DNA of 64,000 nt from Micromonospora sp. C95 (GTDB lineage: Bacteria > Actinomycetota > Actinomycetes > Mycobacteriales > Micromonosporaceae), in NCBI RefSeq assembly GCF_018070465.1, contig NZ_JAGPXT010000006.1:211363-275362 (forward strand), in the 5' to 3' direction. The notes below the pieces were generated by a model that did no database searches, was not told the DNA's origin, and was given only the letters and a program-made list of their open reading frames with translations. The translations under genes were made by a program, and so were the position numbers. Position 1 is the stretch's first letter, and every line of letters begins with the position of its first letter. Below are positions 1 to 9,048 of this stretch, piece by piece.

Positions 1-752
1 GTGGCCCAGTCGCCAGCGGCGTCATACATTCCGCAGGTGGCCATGACGCTCAGCACCTGGCGCACCACTGCCCCGTCCACCACCTGCTCGTTCGAGAGGG
101 GATTGACCCCGCGGTTGGCCAGCGTCGCCGCCATCATCGCCAGATCTCGGGTGGTCACGAGCACCGAGCACTGACGGATGTAACCATCGACGACGGCCCT
201 CGGGTCCTCGGTGAGGATGCCGTGGCTGCGGAGCATGTGCGCGATGGCGAGGTTGCGGTGCGCGTTCTCCATCTCGGACGCGCACACCGTCTCATCGACC
301 GTCAGCTGGCGGCCCGCGAACGCCGATAGTCCCTGAACCACGCGGTCGACCCGCTCGACGGGCTTCAGGTTCTCCGGACCGGCGAGTGAGTGAGCGGTGA
401 TCGCGCCAGCGTTGATCATCGGATTGCGGGGACGCCCTGTGTCGTTTTCCAGGGAGATCTCGTTGAACGCCTCCCCAGACGGCTCTACCCCGACCTTGTC
501 GAGGACCCGATCGAAGCCGCGATCGGAGAGCGCCATCGCGTACACAAAGGGCTTCGAGATCGACTGGATCGTGAACGCGACATCGACGTCGCCGGCACCG
601 TAGACCGTGCCGTCGACCGTGGCGAAGACCGCTGCGAGACGCTCAGGATCAGCTGTCGCGAGCTCGGGGATATATCCCGCCGGCTCCCCGGAGGTGTCCG
701 ATTCGACATCCCGGAGCACCTCAATCAGATAGTCGGGGACAACTGACCGCAT
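1..752 (-). CDS. glsA: Glutaminase (GlsA family), 3' end cut by window edge
   Basis: Hydrolyses L-glutamine to glutamate and ammonia in the cytoplasm (serine-dependent beta-lactamase-like glutaminase fold). The leftward frame is open from ATG at 752 to the window edge, about 250 residues of a family usually near 300-330. Visible family motifs in order: QSISKPF with the SxxK pair Ser64/Lys67, [17 protein letters not shown], a tyrosine-arginine-glutamine-cysteine stretch (DGYIRQCS), ANRGVNP and MATCGMYD near the edge. The start overlaps the end of the upstream reductase gene by 32 bp, so it is the last visible gene of a three-gene operon with the flavin oxidoreductase. A slightly later start is possible. 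Family assignment is firm; the operon partnership has no obvious metabolic explanation. Confidence 0.93.
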   Translation of the reverse strand, partial: MRSVVPDYLIEVLRDVESDTSGEPAGYIPELATADPERLAAVFATVDGTVYGAGDVDVAFTIQSISKPFVYAMALSDRGFDRVLDKVGVEPSGEAFNEISLENDTGRPRNPMINAGAITAHSLAGPENLKPVERVDRVVQGLSAFAGRQLTVDETVCASEMENAHRNLAIAHMLRSHGILTEDPRAVVDGYIRQCSVLVTTRDLAMMAATLANRGVNPLSNEQVVDGAVVRQVLSVMATCGMYDAAGDWA

Positions 753-1449
753 CCACCCTCCTCCGGTTCTCGCGGCGGCTCTCCGCGGGGCCTCGCACAC
801 CATCAGCCCGGCCGGCTGCGGTCAGGGTTCGCAACTCGGCGGCCTCGACATTCGCTCCGAATGCAGCAGTCCCGGGCTCCAGGCGGGCACCGGCCGCGAG
901 GGAGCCGATCGCAACGGCGTCGAAGCCGAACGTGTCGATCAGCTGTGACACCGCGGCAACGTCCTCGCGAGAGTCGCCGGCGACCGCGATCGCCTTGCGC
1001 CCGGACCGCCCTGCCGGACGAGCCTCGTCCTCGAGATCGTGATAGCCCATATGGTTCAGGGCCTTGACGACACGCGCGCCCGGCAGGAACCGCTGCACAG
1101 CCTCACTCGAAGACACACCGGACGGGACGACCGTGTCGCGGGGGCCGTCAACCTCCCACCAATGGTTCATCGCATCCACGACGAGCTTTCCCCTCAGCTC
1201 GTCTGCCGGGAGCTCGCGGTGCTTGCCGAGCGGCAGCGCGAGGATCACCACGTCCGCAGCCACCGCAACGTCGGTCGGCCACGCCGAAGTCGCCCCGGGG
1301 GTCAGCACCTCGGTACTCAGCGCGATCCTCGCAGGATCTCCAGAGCCGGAGATCAAGACGCGGTAGCCTGCGGCGACGGCCAGCCGGGCCAGGACGGTGC
1401 CGACCTTCCCGGCGCCCAGGATGCCGATGGTGGTGACCTGGGAGGTCAT
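721..1449 (-). CDS. NADPH-dependent F420 reductase-like / NAD(P)-binding protein
   Basis: 242 aa. N-terminal Rossmann nucleotide-binding motif [13 protein letters not shown] (about residues 8-20) and a layout like the F420-dependent NADP reductase family (COG2085-type: short dinucleotide domain, VVDAMNHW, then a dimerisation C-terminus). Likely a soluble redox enzyme moving hydride between NADPH and a flavin or deazaflavin, which fits its ATGA overlap (1446-1449) with the upstream luciferase-like monooxygenase. The last about 40 residues are Arg-rich and read through the start of the glutaminase gene. A frameshift or a natural extension near the C-terminus is possible. True cofactor preference cannot be read from sequence alone. 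Confidence 0.8.
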   Translation of the reverse strand: MTSQVTTIGILGAGKVGTVLARLAVAAGYRVLISGSGDPARIALSTEVLTPGATSAWPTDVAVAADVVILALPLGKHRELPADELRGKLVVDAMNHWWEVDGPRDTVVPSGVSSSEAVQRFLPGARVVKALNHMGYHDLEDEARPAGRSGRKAIAVAGDSREDVAAVSQLIDTFGFDAVAIGSLAAGARLEPGTAAFGANVEAAELRTLTAAGRADGVRGPAESRRENRRRVDAVSCPRLSD

Positions 1450-2516
1450 CGTGCCACCCGCGCGGTGGCCCCGGGCTGCTCGGCCAGAAGCTCACGTACC
1501 CGTGGGATGACCTGCGTACCGTACAGCTCGACCGACCGCATCCGCGCGGCGGCGGAGACCGTCCCGGCGGCGGAGTAGATCATGTCGAAACGGCCCACGT
1601 CCAACACCCGGATCGCGCGGGCCATCTTCGCCGCGACGGTCTCGACCGACCCGACATACAGCGAGCCGTGCGCGACATCGGCATCGAACTCCCGCCGCTG
1701 GAGCGGCGGCCAACCCCGCAACGCGCCGATCCGGTCGCGGATCTCCCGGTAGCCGGGGTAGAACAGCTCCCTGGCCTCCTCGTCGGTCCCGGCGACGAAG
1801 CCGGGCGAGTGCATCCCGACCGGCGCAGCGGGCGTGCCGAGCTGCTGGTGCGCGCGTCGGTACAGGTCCACGTACGGAGCGAAGCGATCGGGTGCGCCAC
1901 TGATGATGGCGAGCATCAGCCTGAACCCGTAGTGCGCGGTGCGCAGCACCGACTGCGGTGTCCCGCCCACTCCCACCCAGGTGTTCAGACGTCCCGAGTC
2001 CGTCTTCGGGTAGACGTCCGCGTCCTTCAGGGCGGCGCGAGTGGTGCCTTCCCACGTCACCGGCTTCTCGTCCAGAAGTCGGTGAAACAGCTCGATCTTC
2101 TCCTCGAACAGCACCTCGTAGTCCGTCAAGTCGTACCCGAACAACGGAAACGACTCGGTGAACGACCCTCGCCCGAGGATCACCTCGGCGCGACCGTTGG
2201 AAAGCGCATCGACCGTGGCGAACCGCTGAAACACCCGCACCGGATCATCCGAAGACAGCACCGTCACCCCCGACGCGAGCCGGATACGCTCGGTGGCGGT
2301 CGCGATCCCGGCGAGCACCGTCTCCGGACTGGAGATCGCGTACTCCGGCCGGTGGTGCTCGCCCAATGCGACCACATCGATGCCGATCTGGTCGGCCAGC
2401 ACAGCCTCGGCCACTGCCGCACGGATCGCCTGCGCGTGCGACACGATCTCCCCCCGGTCATCCCGGGGACGGTCTCCGAAACTGTCGATACCAAACTCGA
2501 TCTGCGATGCATGCAT
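1446..2516 (-). CDS. LLM-class flavin-dependent oxidoreductase (bacterial luciferase-like)
   Basis: 356 aa from the chosen start. Luciferase-like monooxygenase TIM-barrel fold using FMN or F420: conserved [38 protein letters not shown], and [14 protein letters not shown] chose the ATG at 2516 rather than the longer frame beginning at 2546 because AAGGAG lies nine bases before it and the family normally begins [16 protein letters not shown]. First gene of a leftward operon, with an ATGA overlap to the reductase-like gene that could recycle its cofactor. The substrate is unknown. Alternatives within the family (alkanal, alkanesulfonate or F420-dependent enzymes) cannot be separated here. Confidence 0.9.
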   Translation of the reverse strand: MHASQIEFGIDSFGDRPRDDRGEIVSHAQAIRAAVAEAVLADQIGIDVVALGEHHRPEYAISSPETVLAGIATATERIRLASGVTVLSSDDPVRVFQRFATVDALSNGRAEVILGRGSFTESFPLFGYDLTDYEVLFEEKIELFHRLLDEKPVTWEGTTRAALKDADVYPKTDSGRLNTWVGVGGTPQSVLRTAHYGFRLMLAIISGAPDRFAPYVDLYRRAHQQLGTPAAPVGMHSPGFVAGTDEEARELFYPGYREIRDRIGALRGWPPLQRREFDADVAHGSLYVGSVETVAAKMARAIRVLDVGRFDMIYSAAGTVSAAARMRSVELYGTQVIPRVRELLAEQPGATARVAR

Positions 2517-3197
2517 CGCGGGCAACTCCTTCAATGTCTCGGCCATCTCCCGCGTGATCCGCGCCGTGGTCGATGCTGATCAGGTTCTTCGCCGCCTCTC
2601 AGCCTCGCGTTCAGTCGGGCGACGTCGATGACTGGGATGACGGGCATCGCGGATCCTTTCGTCTCGGCACAAGTCTTCCGTCATCGGCGGCACCTTCGCG
2701 TCGGTACAAGCCCCTTAGCCCTCACCCTCGGCGCGCCGCGTCGTCAGCGAGCTGGTCGCTGTCGGGGCTATTAAGCCGGTTTGGGGCGTCCTGTACGGTA
2801 TTGACCACCGATGAAAGCCGCGGGCTCGGGGCCTGTCTCGACCTGCGGTAACCGTTCATCAACCGCTTCGCGTGGAGATCACGGCCTTGCCGTGGCGGCT
2901 GGATCAGGAGCGATTGCAATTCCCATCGGTGACAACTACCTACTCCGACCCCGGTCGGACCTCAGCCCACCAACGGGTGGGAGCGAAACCGACCGACCTC
3001 CTGGGCCGACGCGCAGAGCGCGTCGAGACCGCCCGCGCTGAGCCCGTTCGAGCCCGCGTACTTCGAGGCCCTGCGCGAGTCCGGCGAACCGTTCGGGCGA
3101 CGCGGGTGGCGCCTCACCGCCGATGCGTAGCGATCGCTGGGCGGCACCGGCACCGACGAGGCAGGTGTCGCACTCATGGTGGGCAGAGGCCAAGGAC
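2517..3197. other. Intergenic region without a recognisable gene
   Basis: 680 bp between the flavin oxidoreductase start and the response regulator stop. Several short frames exist. The most protein-like is a plus-strand stretch ending at a TAG at 3128-3130, reading ALSPFEPAYFEALRES before its end, open only from about 2933. It has no start or Shine-Dalgarno and may be the tail of a decayed gene. The promoter of the flavin oxidoreductase operon should lie near 2520-2700. Nothing else is supported. Confidence 0.5.
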
Positions 3198-3842
3198 TCA
3201 GCCTTTCAGGTAGGCGAGTACCGCCAGGATGCGGCGGTTGTCGTCCTCGGAGGGCTGGAGACCGAGCTTGGTGAAGATGCTGTTGCTGTATTTGCTGATG
3301 GTCTTCTCGGTGACGAACATCCGGGCGGCGATCGCAGCGTTCGAGCGGCCCTGCGCCATCAGGGTGAGGACCTCATGCTCGCGTGGGCTCAGCTCCAGGA
3401 GCTTAGGGTCGGCGGAACGGTGGGTGAGCAGCGCACTCACCACGTCGGGGTCCATAACGGTGCTGCCGGCAGCGACCTGCCGGACACTGGCGACGAACTG
3501 GTCGACGTCCGTAACCCGGTCCTTCAACAGGTAGCCCACCGCGCCCGCGCGATCCGACATCAGCTCCCTGGCGTAGATCTGCTCGACATACTGCGAGAGC
3601 ACCATGATGGGCAGCCCTGGAATCTGCCGGCGGGCCTCGATCGCGGAACGCAGCCCCTCGTCGGTGAAGGTCGGCGGCAACCGCACATCGACGATGGCGA
3701 CGTCGGGACGGTGCGTCATCAGCGACCGGATCAGCGCGGGACCGTTGTCAACGGCTTCCACGACCTCGAATGAATTGGCCCGCAGGATCCTGATCAGGCC
3801 CTCTCGGAGCAGGGCGAGGTCCTCGGCTATCACGATACGCAC
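3198..3842 (-). CDS. Response regulator, NarL/LuxR family
   Basis: 214 aa, full length for the family. Receiver domain residues about 1-120 with acidic pair Glu7/Asp8, phosphoacceptor Asp52 (VAIVDVRLPP) and conserved Lys107 (GYLLKDR). C-terminal LuxR helix-turn-helix about residues 148-208 (LSPREHEVLTLMAQGRSNAA). It overlaps the end of the upstream histidine kinase gene by 13 bp, so the two are translationally coupled and form a cognate pair. The target promoter and signal are unknown. One candidate target is the nearby lipoprotein hydrolase gene, but no shared motif was seen. Confidence 0.95.
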   Translation of the reverse strand: MRIVIAEDLALLREGLIRILRANSFEVVEAVDNGPALIRSLMTHRPDVAIVDVRLPPTFTDEGLRSAIEARRQIPGLPIMVLSQYVEQIYARELMSDRAGAVGYLLKDRVTDVDQFVASVRQVAAGSTVMDPDVVSALLTHRSADPKLLELSPREHEVLTLMAQGRSNAAIAARMFVTEKTISKYSNSIFTKLGLQPSEDDNRRILAVLAYLKG

Positions 3843-5185
3843 GGCAGCGACATCCTCACGTCGGTAGGTCCGCCCGGCGGGCTGTCAACGGTCAGCGTGC
3901 CGTCGAAGGCCGCCAGCCGACGGACGATGCCACGCAGGCCGGTGCCGGAATCGATCGAAGCACCCCCACGGCCGTCGTCGGACACCAGCATCGTCAGTTC
4001 CCCAGCAGCGCCGCCCCGCTGGGGTGCGAACTCCACGGTGATCCAGATCTGCTGGGCCTGGGCGTGCTTGATGGCGTTCGACAAGGCCTCGGCGACGGCG
4101 AAGTAGGCCGCGGACTCGATCGGGGCCGGCAGCCGTCCCGGTAGGCGGGTCACCACCGTGGTCGGGATCGGATTGACCAGGGCCAAGGCCTTGAGTGCGC
4201 CCTCCAGGCCACGGTCCGCCAGTACCGGCGGATGGATGCCTCGTACCAGGTCGCGCAGTTCGGTCAGGGCGATGGAGGTCGACTCGCGGGCCTCGGCCAG
4301 CAGCTGCTGGACGGCCTGCGGATCCTTGGGCAGTAACTGTTCGGCCAAGCCCAGGCTCATACCCAGCGACACCAGCCGGGCCTGCGCGCCGTCGTGCAGG
4401 TCGCGTTCGATTCGGCGCAGTTCGCCGGCCTGGGTATCGACGGTCTCGGCTCGCGAGGTCGCCAACTGTTGGACGCGGGCCCGCAGGCGCGCCTGTTCGG
4501 TGGGGCCGAGCAGGGCGCGGATCACCCGAGCGTTGAGGTTCGCGAGGCGCACCGCGGTGACGTACCAGAGCAGAAGGAAAATCGGACCGAGCGGTACCAG
4601 TCCGAACGACTGCGCGACGCTGTGCAGCCGGAAGGCCTCCCCCATCGGTGTGCGGAATACCTGAGAAGGCGTCAGCTGATAGATGAGCGGGTAGGTCAGG
4701 TATACGACTCCGAAGACGAAGAACAGCAGCGACAGTCCGCAACTCAACCAAATGGTGATCGAGTTGACCACCAACCAGATCCAGTCACGCCACGTCGCCG
4801 GATCGCGCAGGACCGTCCAAAGCCGCACCGGCCACCAGGCGTCCGGCGTCGGCTGATAGGGCCGGGCGGGCACCGGTTCGCCGAGCCGGTCGGCGGCCCA
4901 CTGGCGGTGCAGGTCGGCAAACCAGCGCACCAGTACGGTCGCGAGCAGGGTCAGTGGGATTCCGACGCCAAGCGCGACGATCGATATCGAGGTGATCCAG
5001 AGCGTGGCCAGCACGGCACCTAGGACCGCGCCTGGCAGCAGCACCAGTGACCAGCCCAGCAGGCTCATCCGCTGGGCCAGCGCGGAGCGCGGAATCCGAC
5101 CGTTGCCAGCGACGAGACCCGGCCCGGCGCCGTCCCGCGAGGGCAAGGAGCCGCCGGGAAGGGCGGTTCCGCGGTAATCGGTCAT
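3830..5185 (-). CDS. Membrane sensor histidine kinase (NarL-type partner)
   Basis: 451 aa from the ATG at 5185, chosen because GGAGTGAG precedes it and because the longer frame to 5377 adds 64 low-quality residues. Layout: cytoplasmic N-terminus; two hydrophobic segments about 41-60 and 63-88; two more about 136-170 and 197-213 (a streptomycete-style putative sensor domain); coiled linker; dimerisation/phosphoacceptor DLHDGAQ with His264; then an HATPase domain about 345-450 with DDGRGG and GTGLRGI. It autophosphorylates and phosphorylates the overlapping response regulator. The signal is unknown; the membrane segments suggest an envelope cue. Confidence 0.93.
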   Translation of the reverse strand: MTDYRGTALPGGSLPSRDGAGPGLVAGNGRIPRSALAQRMSLLGWSLVLLPGAVLGAVLATLWITSISIVALGVGIPLTLLATVLVRWFADLHRQWAADRLGEPVPARPYQPTPDAWWPVRLWTVLRDPATWRDWIWLVVNSITIWLSCGLSLLFFVFGVVYLTYPLIYQLTPSQVFRTPMGEAFRLHSVAQSFGLVPLGPIFLLLWYVTAVRLANLNARVIRALLGPTEQARLRARVQQLATSRAETVDTQAGELRRIERDLHDGAQARLVSLGMSLGLAEQLLPKDPQAVQQLLAEARESTSIALTELRDLVRGIHPPVLADRGLEGALKALALVNPIPTTVVTRLPGRLPAPIESAAYFAVAEALSNAIKHAQAQQIWITVEFAPQRGGAAGELTMLVSDDGRGGASIDSGTGLRGIVRRLAAFDGTLTVDSPPGGPTDVRMSLPCVS

Positions 5186-5632
5186 CTCACTCCATCGTTG
5201 CGCATCGTGCCGAATCGCCGGGCTGGTGATGCACACCGGCGCGATCCGCACCTCCCCAAGGCGGGTTCCGCCACTCCGCGTGGGATCCAGCGACCACGGT
5301 GTCTGTCCGTGGCCCACGGAGGCTGGCATTGCCGGTCGACGGCTCGGGCGATCGACACCCGCGCACACGTTACCCACCGCCTAAGCAGTCTCAGCCCGCT
5401 CCCCCGAAGCTCGACCACCACCTCGCCGTCATCGGGATCCGGACCGTGTGGCTCGTCGCGCTCGCCTATGGCGCTGCCCCGGGTCATCGGCAGCTGCGCC
5501 ACAACGAATCCGAGTCCGCCGGACACTCCGTGCACGCTCAGGCGGGCTCTAGCGATGGCCGCACGCGATGAGGTCGTCTCCGCAGCCTGGTTGACCAGGC
5601 TGCGGAGGCCCAATTCCCCGGCACTATGGCCG
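5186..5632. other. Intergenic region, no supported gene
   Basis: 447 bp between the kinase start and the stop of the lipoprotein hydrolase, both leftward. A stop-free leftward stretch of about 100 codons spans it, but it lacks a credible start, Shine-Dalgarno or family motif. The kinase promoter is expected near 5190-5300. No clear hairpin terminator was seen for the hydrolase gene. Confidence 0.4.
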
Positions 5633-6580
5633 TTACTTGACGGTGGCGGCCATCTGTTCGATTTCCCTGAGCACCAGGGCGGGCTTGTCCTGGGGAACGT
5701 CGTGCGAGCTTCCCTCGGCGATGACGAGTCTGCGGTCGGGCCCCGCCTTGGTGAACGCCGCTGCCGCGTCGCGCCAGGCCTGAGCGTCCTGCGGAGATCC
5801 ATCGAAGGGCGTCTTGTCCGACACGACATAGATGACGGGAACACTGTCGGGCCAGGAGACCTTGTGGTACGCCTGATGCGTGGGACCGAAGTTGTCGGCC
5901 GTGGCGATGAGCTGGCGGTTCGCCTTCGTCGACGGCGCCTTCTTGAGCTCTTCGATCTGCGGTGCGGTTAGCGCGACAATGCGTTGAATCTGGGTTTCGG
6001 TGAAGAATTGCGGCACGTTGGCGTCGATGAGCACCGCCCCGGAGACAACGCCGGGGTTCGCGAGGACGAAGTAGTGGGCCACCTCCCCTGCCTGCGAGTG
6101 GCCCGCCAGGACCACGTTCTGGGTGACGCCGAGTTCACGCAGACCGGCCTGCAGGTCGGAGGCGGCGGCCCGGGGGTCCCAGGGGCCCTCCACCTCCTCA
6201 CTGGCGCCCATACCGGCCCGGTCATAGGTGATGATCTGCGATCCGGTGGCCTGCGACAGCTGCGGTACCAGAGCATCCCAGTACGAGGAGTCCTCGCCGC
6301 CGCCGGCGTCCAGCACGATGGTGGGAGAACTTCCGGGCGTGACGTGGAAGGCAAGCTGATGCCCGTTGTTGGCGATCATATGCAAGCCCGCTGCGGGGGC
6401 CGCACTTGCCGGGCCGGCCGCGCTCGTCGAGGTCGAGGGAACCGCGGCTTCCGGACTGGCCGCGGGTGCGGCCTTCGGCGCCGCCGAATCATCACACCCG
6501 GCGACTGCCGCTACCACGGCGACGGGAAGGGCGAGGGCCAGGGCGGCCCGATGGAACCGGGAGATCTTCTGCGTGGTCAT
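5633..6580 (-). CDS. Lipoprotein alpha/beta-hydrolase
   Basis: 315 aa from the ATG at 6580, with GGAGG nine bases upstream; the open frame to 6826 is longer but lacks this. Signal peptide residues 1-28 with lipobox VAGC and lipidated Cys29, then an Ala/Pro/Ser-rich linker about 30-65, then an alpha/beta-hydrolase domain: nucleophile elbow GHSQAG with Ser162, DAGGGEDSSYW oxyanion region, and C-terminal EGSSHDVP carrying the probable catalytic His. It should act at the outer face of the membrane as an esterase, peptidase or lactonase. Substrate unknown. It stands alone, flanked by the two-component pair and a pseudogene. Confidence 0.9.
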   Translation of the reverse strand: MTTQKISRFHRAALALALPVAVVAAVAGCDDSAAPKAAPAASPEAAVPSTSTSAAGPASAAPAAGLHMIANNGHQLAFHVTPGSSPTIVLDAGGGEDSSYWDALVPQLSQATGSQIITYDRAGMGASEEVEGPWDPRAAASDLQAGLRELGVTQNVVLAGHSQAGEVAHYFVLANPGVVSGAVLIDANVPQFFTETQIQRIVALTAPQIEELKKAPSTKANRQLIATADNFGPTHQAYHKVSWPDSVPVIYVVSDKTPFDGSPQDAQAWRDAAAAFTKAGPDRRLVIAEGSSHDVPQDKPALVLREIEQMAATVK

Positions 6581-7363
6581 GGAAATGAGCCTCCACGGTT
6601 TCTGGATCTTGCTCAATCCTGCTAACCCCCCAGTCGGGTTGGGAGTTACCCCCACCCTCGCCAGGGGCAAATCAGAACCCGTCACGCAGGTGCCCGGTCC
6701 GGGCCGGGCGCACCAGCACCTGCCAGCGGGCCGGTCAGGAGGTGGGTGCCGGTGGACCAGATTCCTGGCTGACCACCGGGTCTTCAGCACCGGAATACCT
6801 GCGCCACTCCTACGAATACTTGACATCTGTGCACGGCATCACGCTGGCCCCCAACCAGGTCGGGTTCAACCTGCTGCACCGCCACCCGGAGACCAACGGC
6901 ATGCTCGCCGCCGGCCGCGAGCCGGCCGTCACGATCCTGCCCATCCTCCCCTCGCCGAAGGAGTCCGCACGGCAAGTACCGCGTCGGTGGTCAAGAACAA
7001 GGAGGTCAACAGGCCACCCTGTTCCGTGGCGCGAGCCTGCTCGAAGGGACTTTGCCGGGGCCCTGCCCGTGCCCCTGTTCCGGAGATGAAGCCACAGCTG
7101 ACCCAAGCCAATCGGGGATCCCTGCTCTTGCCGCCGTCGCCTCGCCGCAGCAGCGGCGGCCGGCGGCCGGCGCAAATTTCGCCGCGGCACCAGATCTTCG
7201 CGACGAAAACAAGGGGGCTGGGCAAGCGTGGTCTGAAGCGACACGTCCACAAGCGGCTCGCTATTGTATTTCCTGCCCAAAGCACTCGCCCACCGGACTC
7301 CAGTCTGAGGCGACATCCCGAGCATCTGCCGCGCGTTGCCCGCAGCGTCCTCCGCCGCCTTGC
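6581..7363. other. Gene-poor region around an aldo-keto reductase remnant
   Basis: Between the lipoprotein hydrolase and a possible small leftward ORF. The hydrolase promoter should lie just right of 6590. A decayed aldo-keto reductase fragment occupies about 6788-6995 (separate entry). The rest, 7000-7363, has open frames on both strands but no recognisable motif and looks like decayed or intergenic sequence. Confidence 0.4.
6788..6995 (+). pseudogene. Aldo-keto reductase fragment, frameshifted
   Basis: The rightward frame reads SYEYLTSVHGITLAPNQVG then FNLLHRHPE. This matches the aldo-keto reductase barrel strand and loop (family pattern NQVxYxLLHRxPE followed by a helix, then SPLxxGxLTGKY). 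The expected GKY motif is present at 6971-6979 as GGC AAG TAC, but one frame over from the NQV motif, so at least one indel lies between. Both ends of the roughly 300-residue family are missing. No intact copy is in the window. It is a decayed remnant, not a functional gene; family recognition rests on these two motifs. Confidence 0.65.
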
Positions 7364-7540
7364 TCATCGCGCGTTCGTGGATAGTGCCCGCCAAAACACC
7401 ACAGCGGCGCCAACCGCAACTGCCGCGCCCACCGCAGCGGCGATAGCTGACATGCCGTCTGTCCCAGGGCCATTGCGTGTTCGTCGGGCTGCCGCTTGGG
7501 CTGGGGTTGTCGGGGTGATTGGCCGCTGTGGAGGATGCAT
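7364..7540 (-). CDS. Possible small single-pass membrane protein
   Basis: 58-codon leftward frame from an ATG at 7540 to TGA at 7364. The N-terminal half is Pro/Arg-rich. The C-terminal half is one hydrophobic segment (AAVGAAVAVGAAVVFW) followed by RALSTNAR, giving a plausible N-out/C-in single-pass topology. A later ATG leaves only the helix and tail. No convincing Shine-Dalgarno and no family recognised. It may be random; it is listed because the composition is membrane-like and the gap is otherwise empty. Confidence 0.25.
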   Translation of the reverse strand: MHPPQRPITPTTPAQAAARRTRNGPGTDGMSAIAAAVGAAVAVGAAVVFWRALSTNAR

Positions 7541-7756
7541 AGGGCGGGTAGCCCAGTCACGTCTTTCCTCATCGGTGCGCTGCCGGCATCGGGCCCGCCG
7601 GGCGGGGCCAGGACAACGCCGGTGTATCGACCATTTTGAATCGGTTATTTGATCGACACACGTCTGTCTGCTTTTCGACAGCGGCAGTCCAATGGTGTCC
7701 AACCTGGTCCAGGATGGCCGCATGAACAGCCGTCTAGGACCGAAGCTCGATATTGA

Positions 7757-7772
7757 CCGGGGTAATCCCCGG
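7757..7772. promoter_or_regulatory. Inverted repeat in the protease promoter region
   Basis: CCGGGG TAAT CCCCGG is a perfect 6-bp-arm inverted repeat. It overlaps the end of a TTGACC hexamer (7753-7758) and precedes TATCTC, 33 bp upstream of the secreted protease start. Spacing of the two hexamers is short, so promoter assignment is weak, but an operator in this position is plausible. Confidence 0.3.
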
Positions 7773-7804
7773 TATCTCACACGACCCGGGAAGAGGGATG
7801 TTCG

Positions 7805-8884
7805 ATGAGAGCAAGAACAATCGGTGGTCGGCGCCTGACGTACCCCATCCTGGCCCTGGCCTTGGCCCTGCCGCTGCTGACCGTCGGCCAGCCGGTGCAG
7901 GCGGCTCCGCACGCCGACGGTGACAGCATCCGTCAGGTGGGCACGGCCGTCAGCGCCGAGGCGTGGGCGGCCGGCAGGCAGCGGTACGGCGCGCAGGTGA
8001 CTGCCGACGAGGCGATCGAGGCGTACTGGACGCCCGAGCGGATGCGCAATGCCAAGCCTGTCGAGGAGTCCCCCTCGTACAAGGCCGCGGCACGCCGTTT
8101 CGCCCAGAGTGGCGGGACCTCGTCTGCCGCACCGACCAACCGGTCCAGGCCGGTGGATGTGCCTCCGGTGGCCGGCCTGATGGGTACCCCGGGCATGTCG
8201 ACGCAGGCCATCAACCCGAACCTCGGCTCCAACCACCCGACCGCCCGGTCCAACGGCAAGGTCTTCTTCAACATGGACGGCGGATCGTGGGTCTGCTCCG
8301 GCGCGGTCATCAACTCGGTCGGCTTCAACACCGTGTGGACGGCTGGCCACTGCATCCACGGCGGCCCCGGCAGCAGTCTCGCCACCAACTGGTCGTTCGT
8401 CCCGGCGTACGACGATGACCTGGCCAACCCTCGGCCGCACGGCACCTGGACGGCCCGCGAGCTGTGGACCTGGAGCAGTTGGATCGACAGCTCCAACTGG
8501 GAGGCCGACATGGCCGTGGCCATCATGAACACCCGTAACGGCGTCCGCATCGTGAACCAGTTCGGGGGCCACGGCTTCCGTACGCACCAGGGCTTCACGG
8601 TCGGCATCAACAACTTCGGCTACCCGAGCGGCGCGCCGTTCGACGGCGGCAACCTGTTGAGGTGCAGCGGCAACTCGACCCAGTCCGGGGCGCGAATCCG
8701 CATCAACTGCGACCTGACCGCAGGCGCCAGCGGCGGCCCGTGGTTGATCAACTGGGATGGGAACTGGGGCTACCTCAACGGGGTCAACAGCACGCTCAAC
8801 TCGTACACGGCACCGACCTTGTGGTGGTCACCCTATTTCGACGACACCGCGTCGGAGTTGTACAACTTCACCGCCGCTCGCTGA
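7805..8884 (+). CDS. Secreted trypsin-like serine protease
   Basis: 359 aa. Sec-type signal peptide residues 1-34 (Arg-rich start, hydrophobic core, AQA-like end VQAA), a pro-region to about 130, then a chymotrypsin/V8-fold domain with the triad His182 (WTAGHC), Asp235 (EADMAV) and Ser309 (TAGASGGPW). The pair Cys164/Cys183 and a later Cys pair suggest disulfides in an extracellular enzyme. AGAGGG lies seven bases before the ATG. Monocistronic; an inverted repeat follows 50 bp after the stop. Likely a nutrient-scavenging or maturation protease; specificity unknown. Confidence 0.93.
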   Translation: MRARTIGGRRLTYPILALALALPLLTVGQPVQAAPHADGDSIRQVGTAVSAEAWAAGRQRYGAQVTADEAIEAYWTPERMRNAKPVEESPSYKAAARRFAQSGGTSSAAPTNRSRPVDVPPVAGLMGTPGMSTQAINPNLGSNHPTARSNGKVFFNMDGGSWVCSGAVINSVGFNTVWTAGHCIHGGPGSSLATNWSFVPAYDDDLANPRPHGTWTARELWTWSSWIDSSNWEADMAVAIMNTRNGVRIVNQFGGHGFRTHQGFTVGINNFGYPSGAPFDGGNLLRCSGNSTQSGARIRINCDLTAGASGGPWLINWDGNWGYLNGVNSTLNSYTAPTLWWSPYFDDTASELYNFTAAR

Positions 8885-8933
8885 CCGATGTCCGGTGACA
8901 GATATCTCGTCCCGGTAGTACGCCCTTGACCTG

Positions 8934-8993
8934 AGCGGGCCTTCTCCAATGGCAAATGATCGAGCGACTGGTCGCCATTGGAGCCGGCCCGCT
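8934..8993. repeat. Long imperfect inverted repeat (20-bp arms)
   Basis: Arms 8934-8953 and 8974-8993 match in 18 of 20 positions around a 20-base loop; both arms contain CTCCAATGGC (or its complement) next to AGCGGGCC. It lies 50 bp after the protease stop, so it could be its terminator, although no T-run follows. It also sits at the broken 3' end of the recombinase pseudogene, so a recombination scar is possible. Confidence 0.55.
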
Positions 8994-9048
8994 GGCGTGT
9001 CGGACGAGCTACCCGCAGAGCGAGGTGTAGAGCTCCAGGCTGTCGGCG

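Noticed and set aside
2573..3213. Short rightward frames in the gap before the response regulator
   Set aside because: No start signals or motifs; at most a decayed gene tail.
7364..8587. 407-codon leftward frame over the secreted protease
   Set aside because: Antisense to the protease, whose catalytic triad and signal peptide are clear; only the final 58 codons are kept as a low-confidence ORF.
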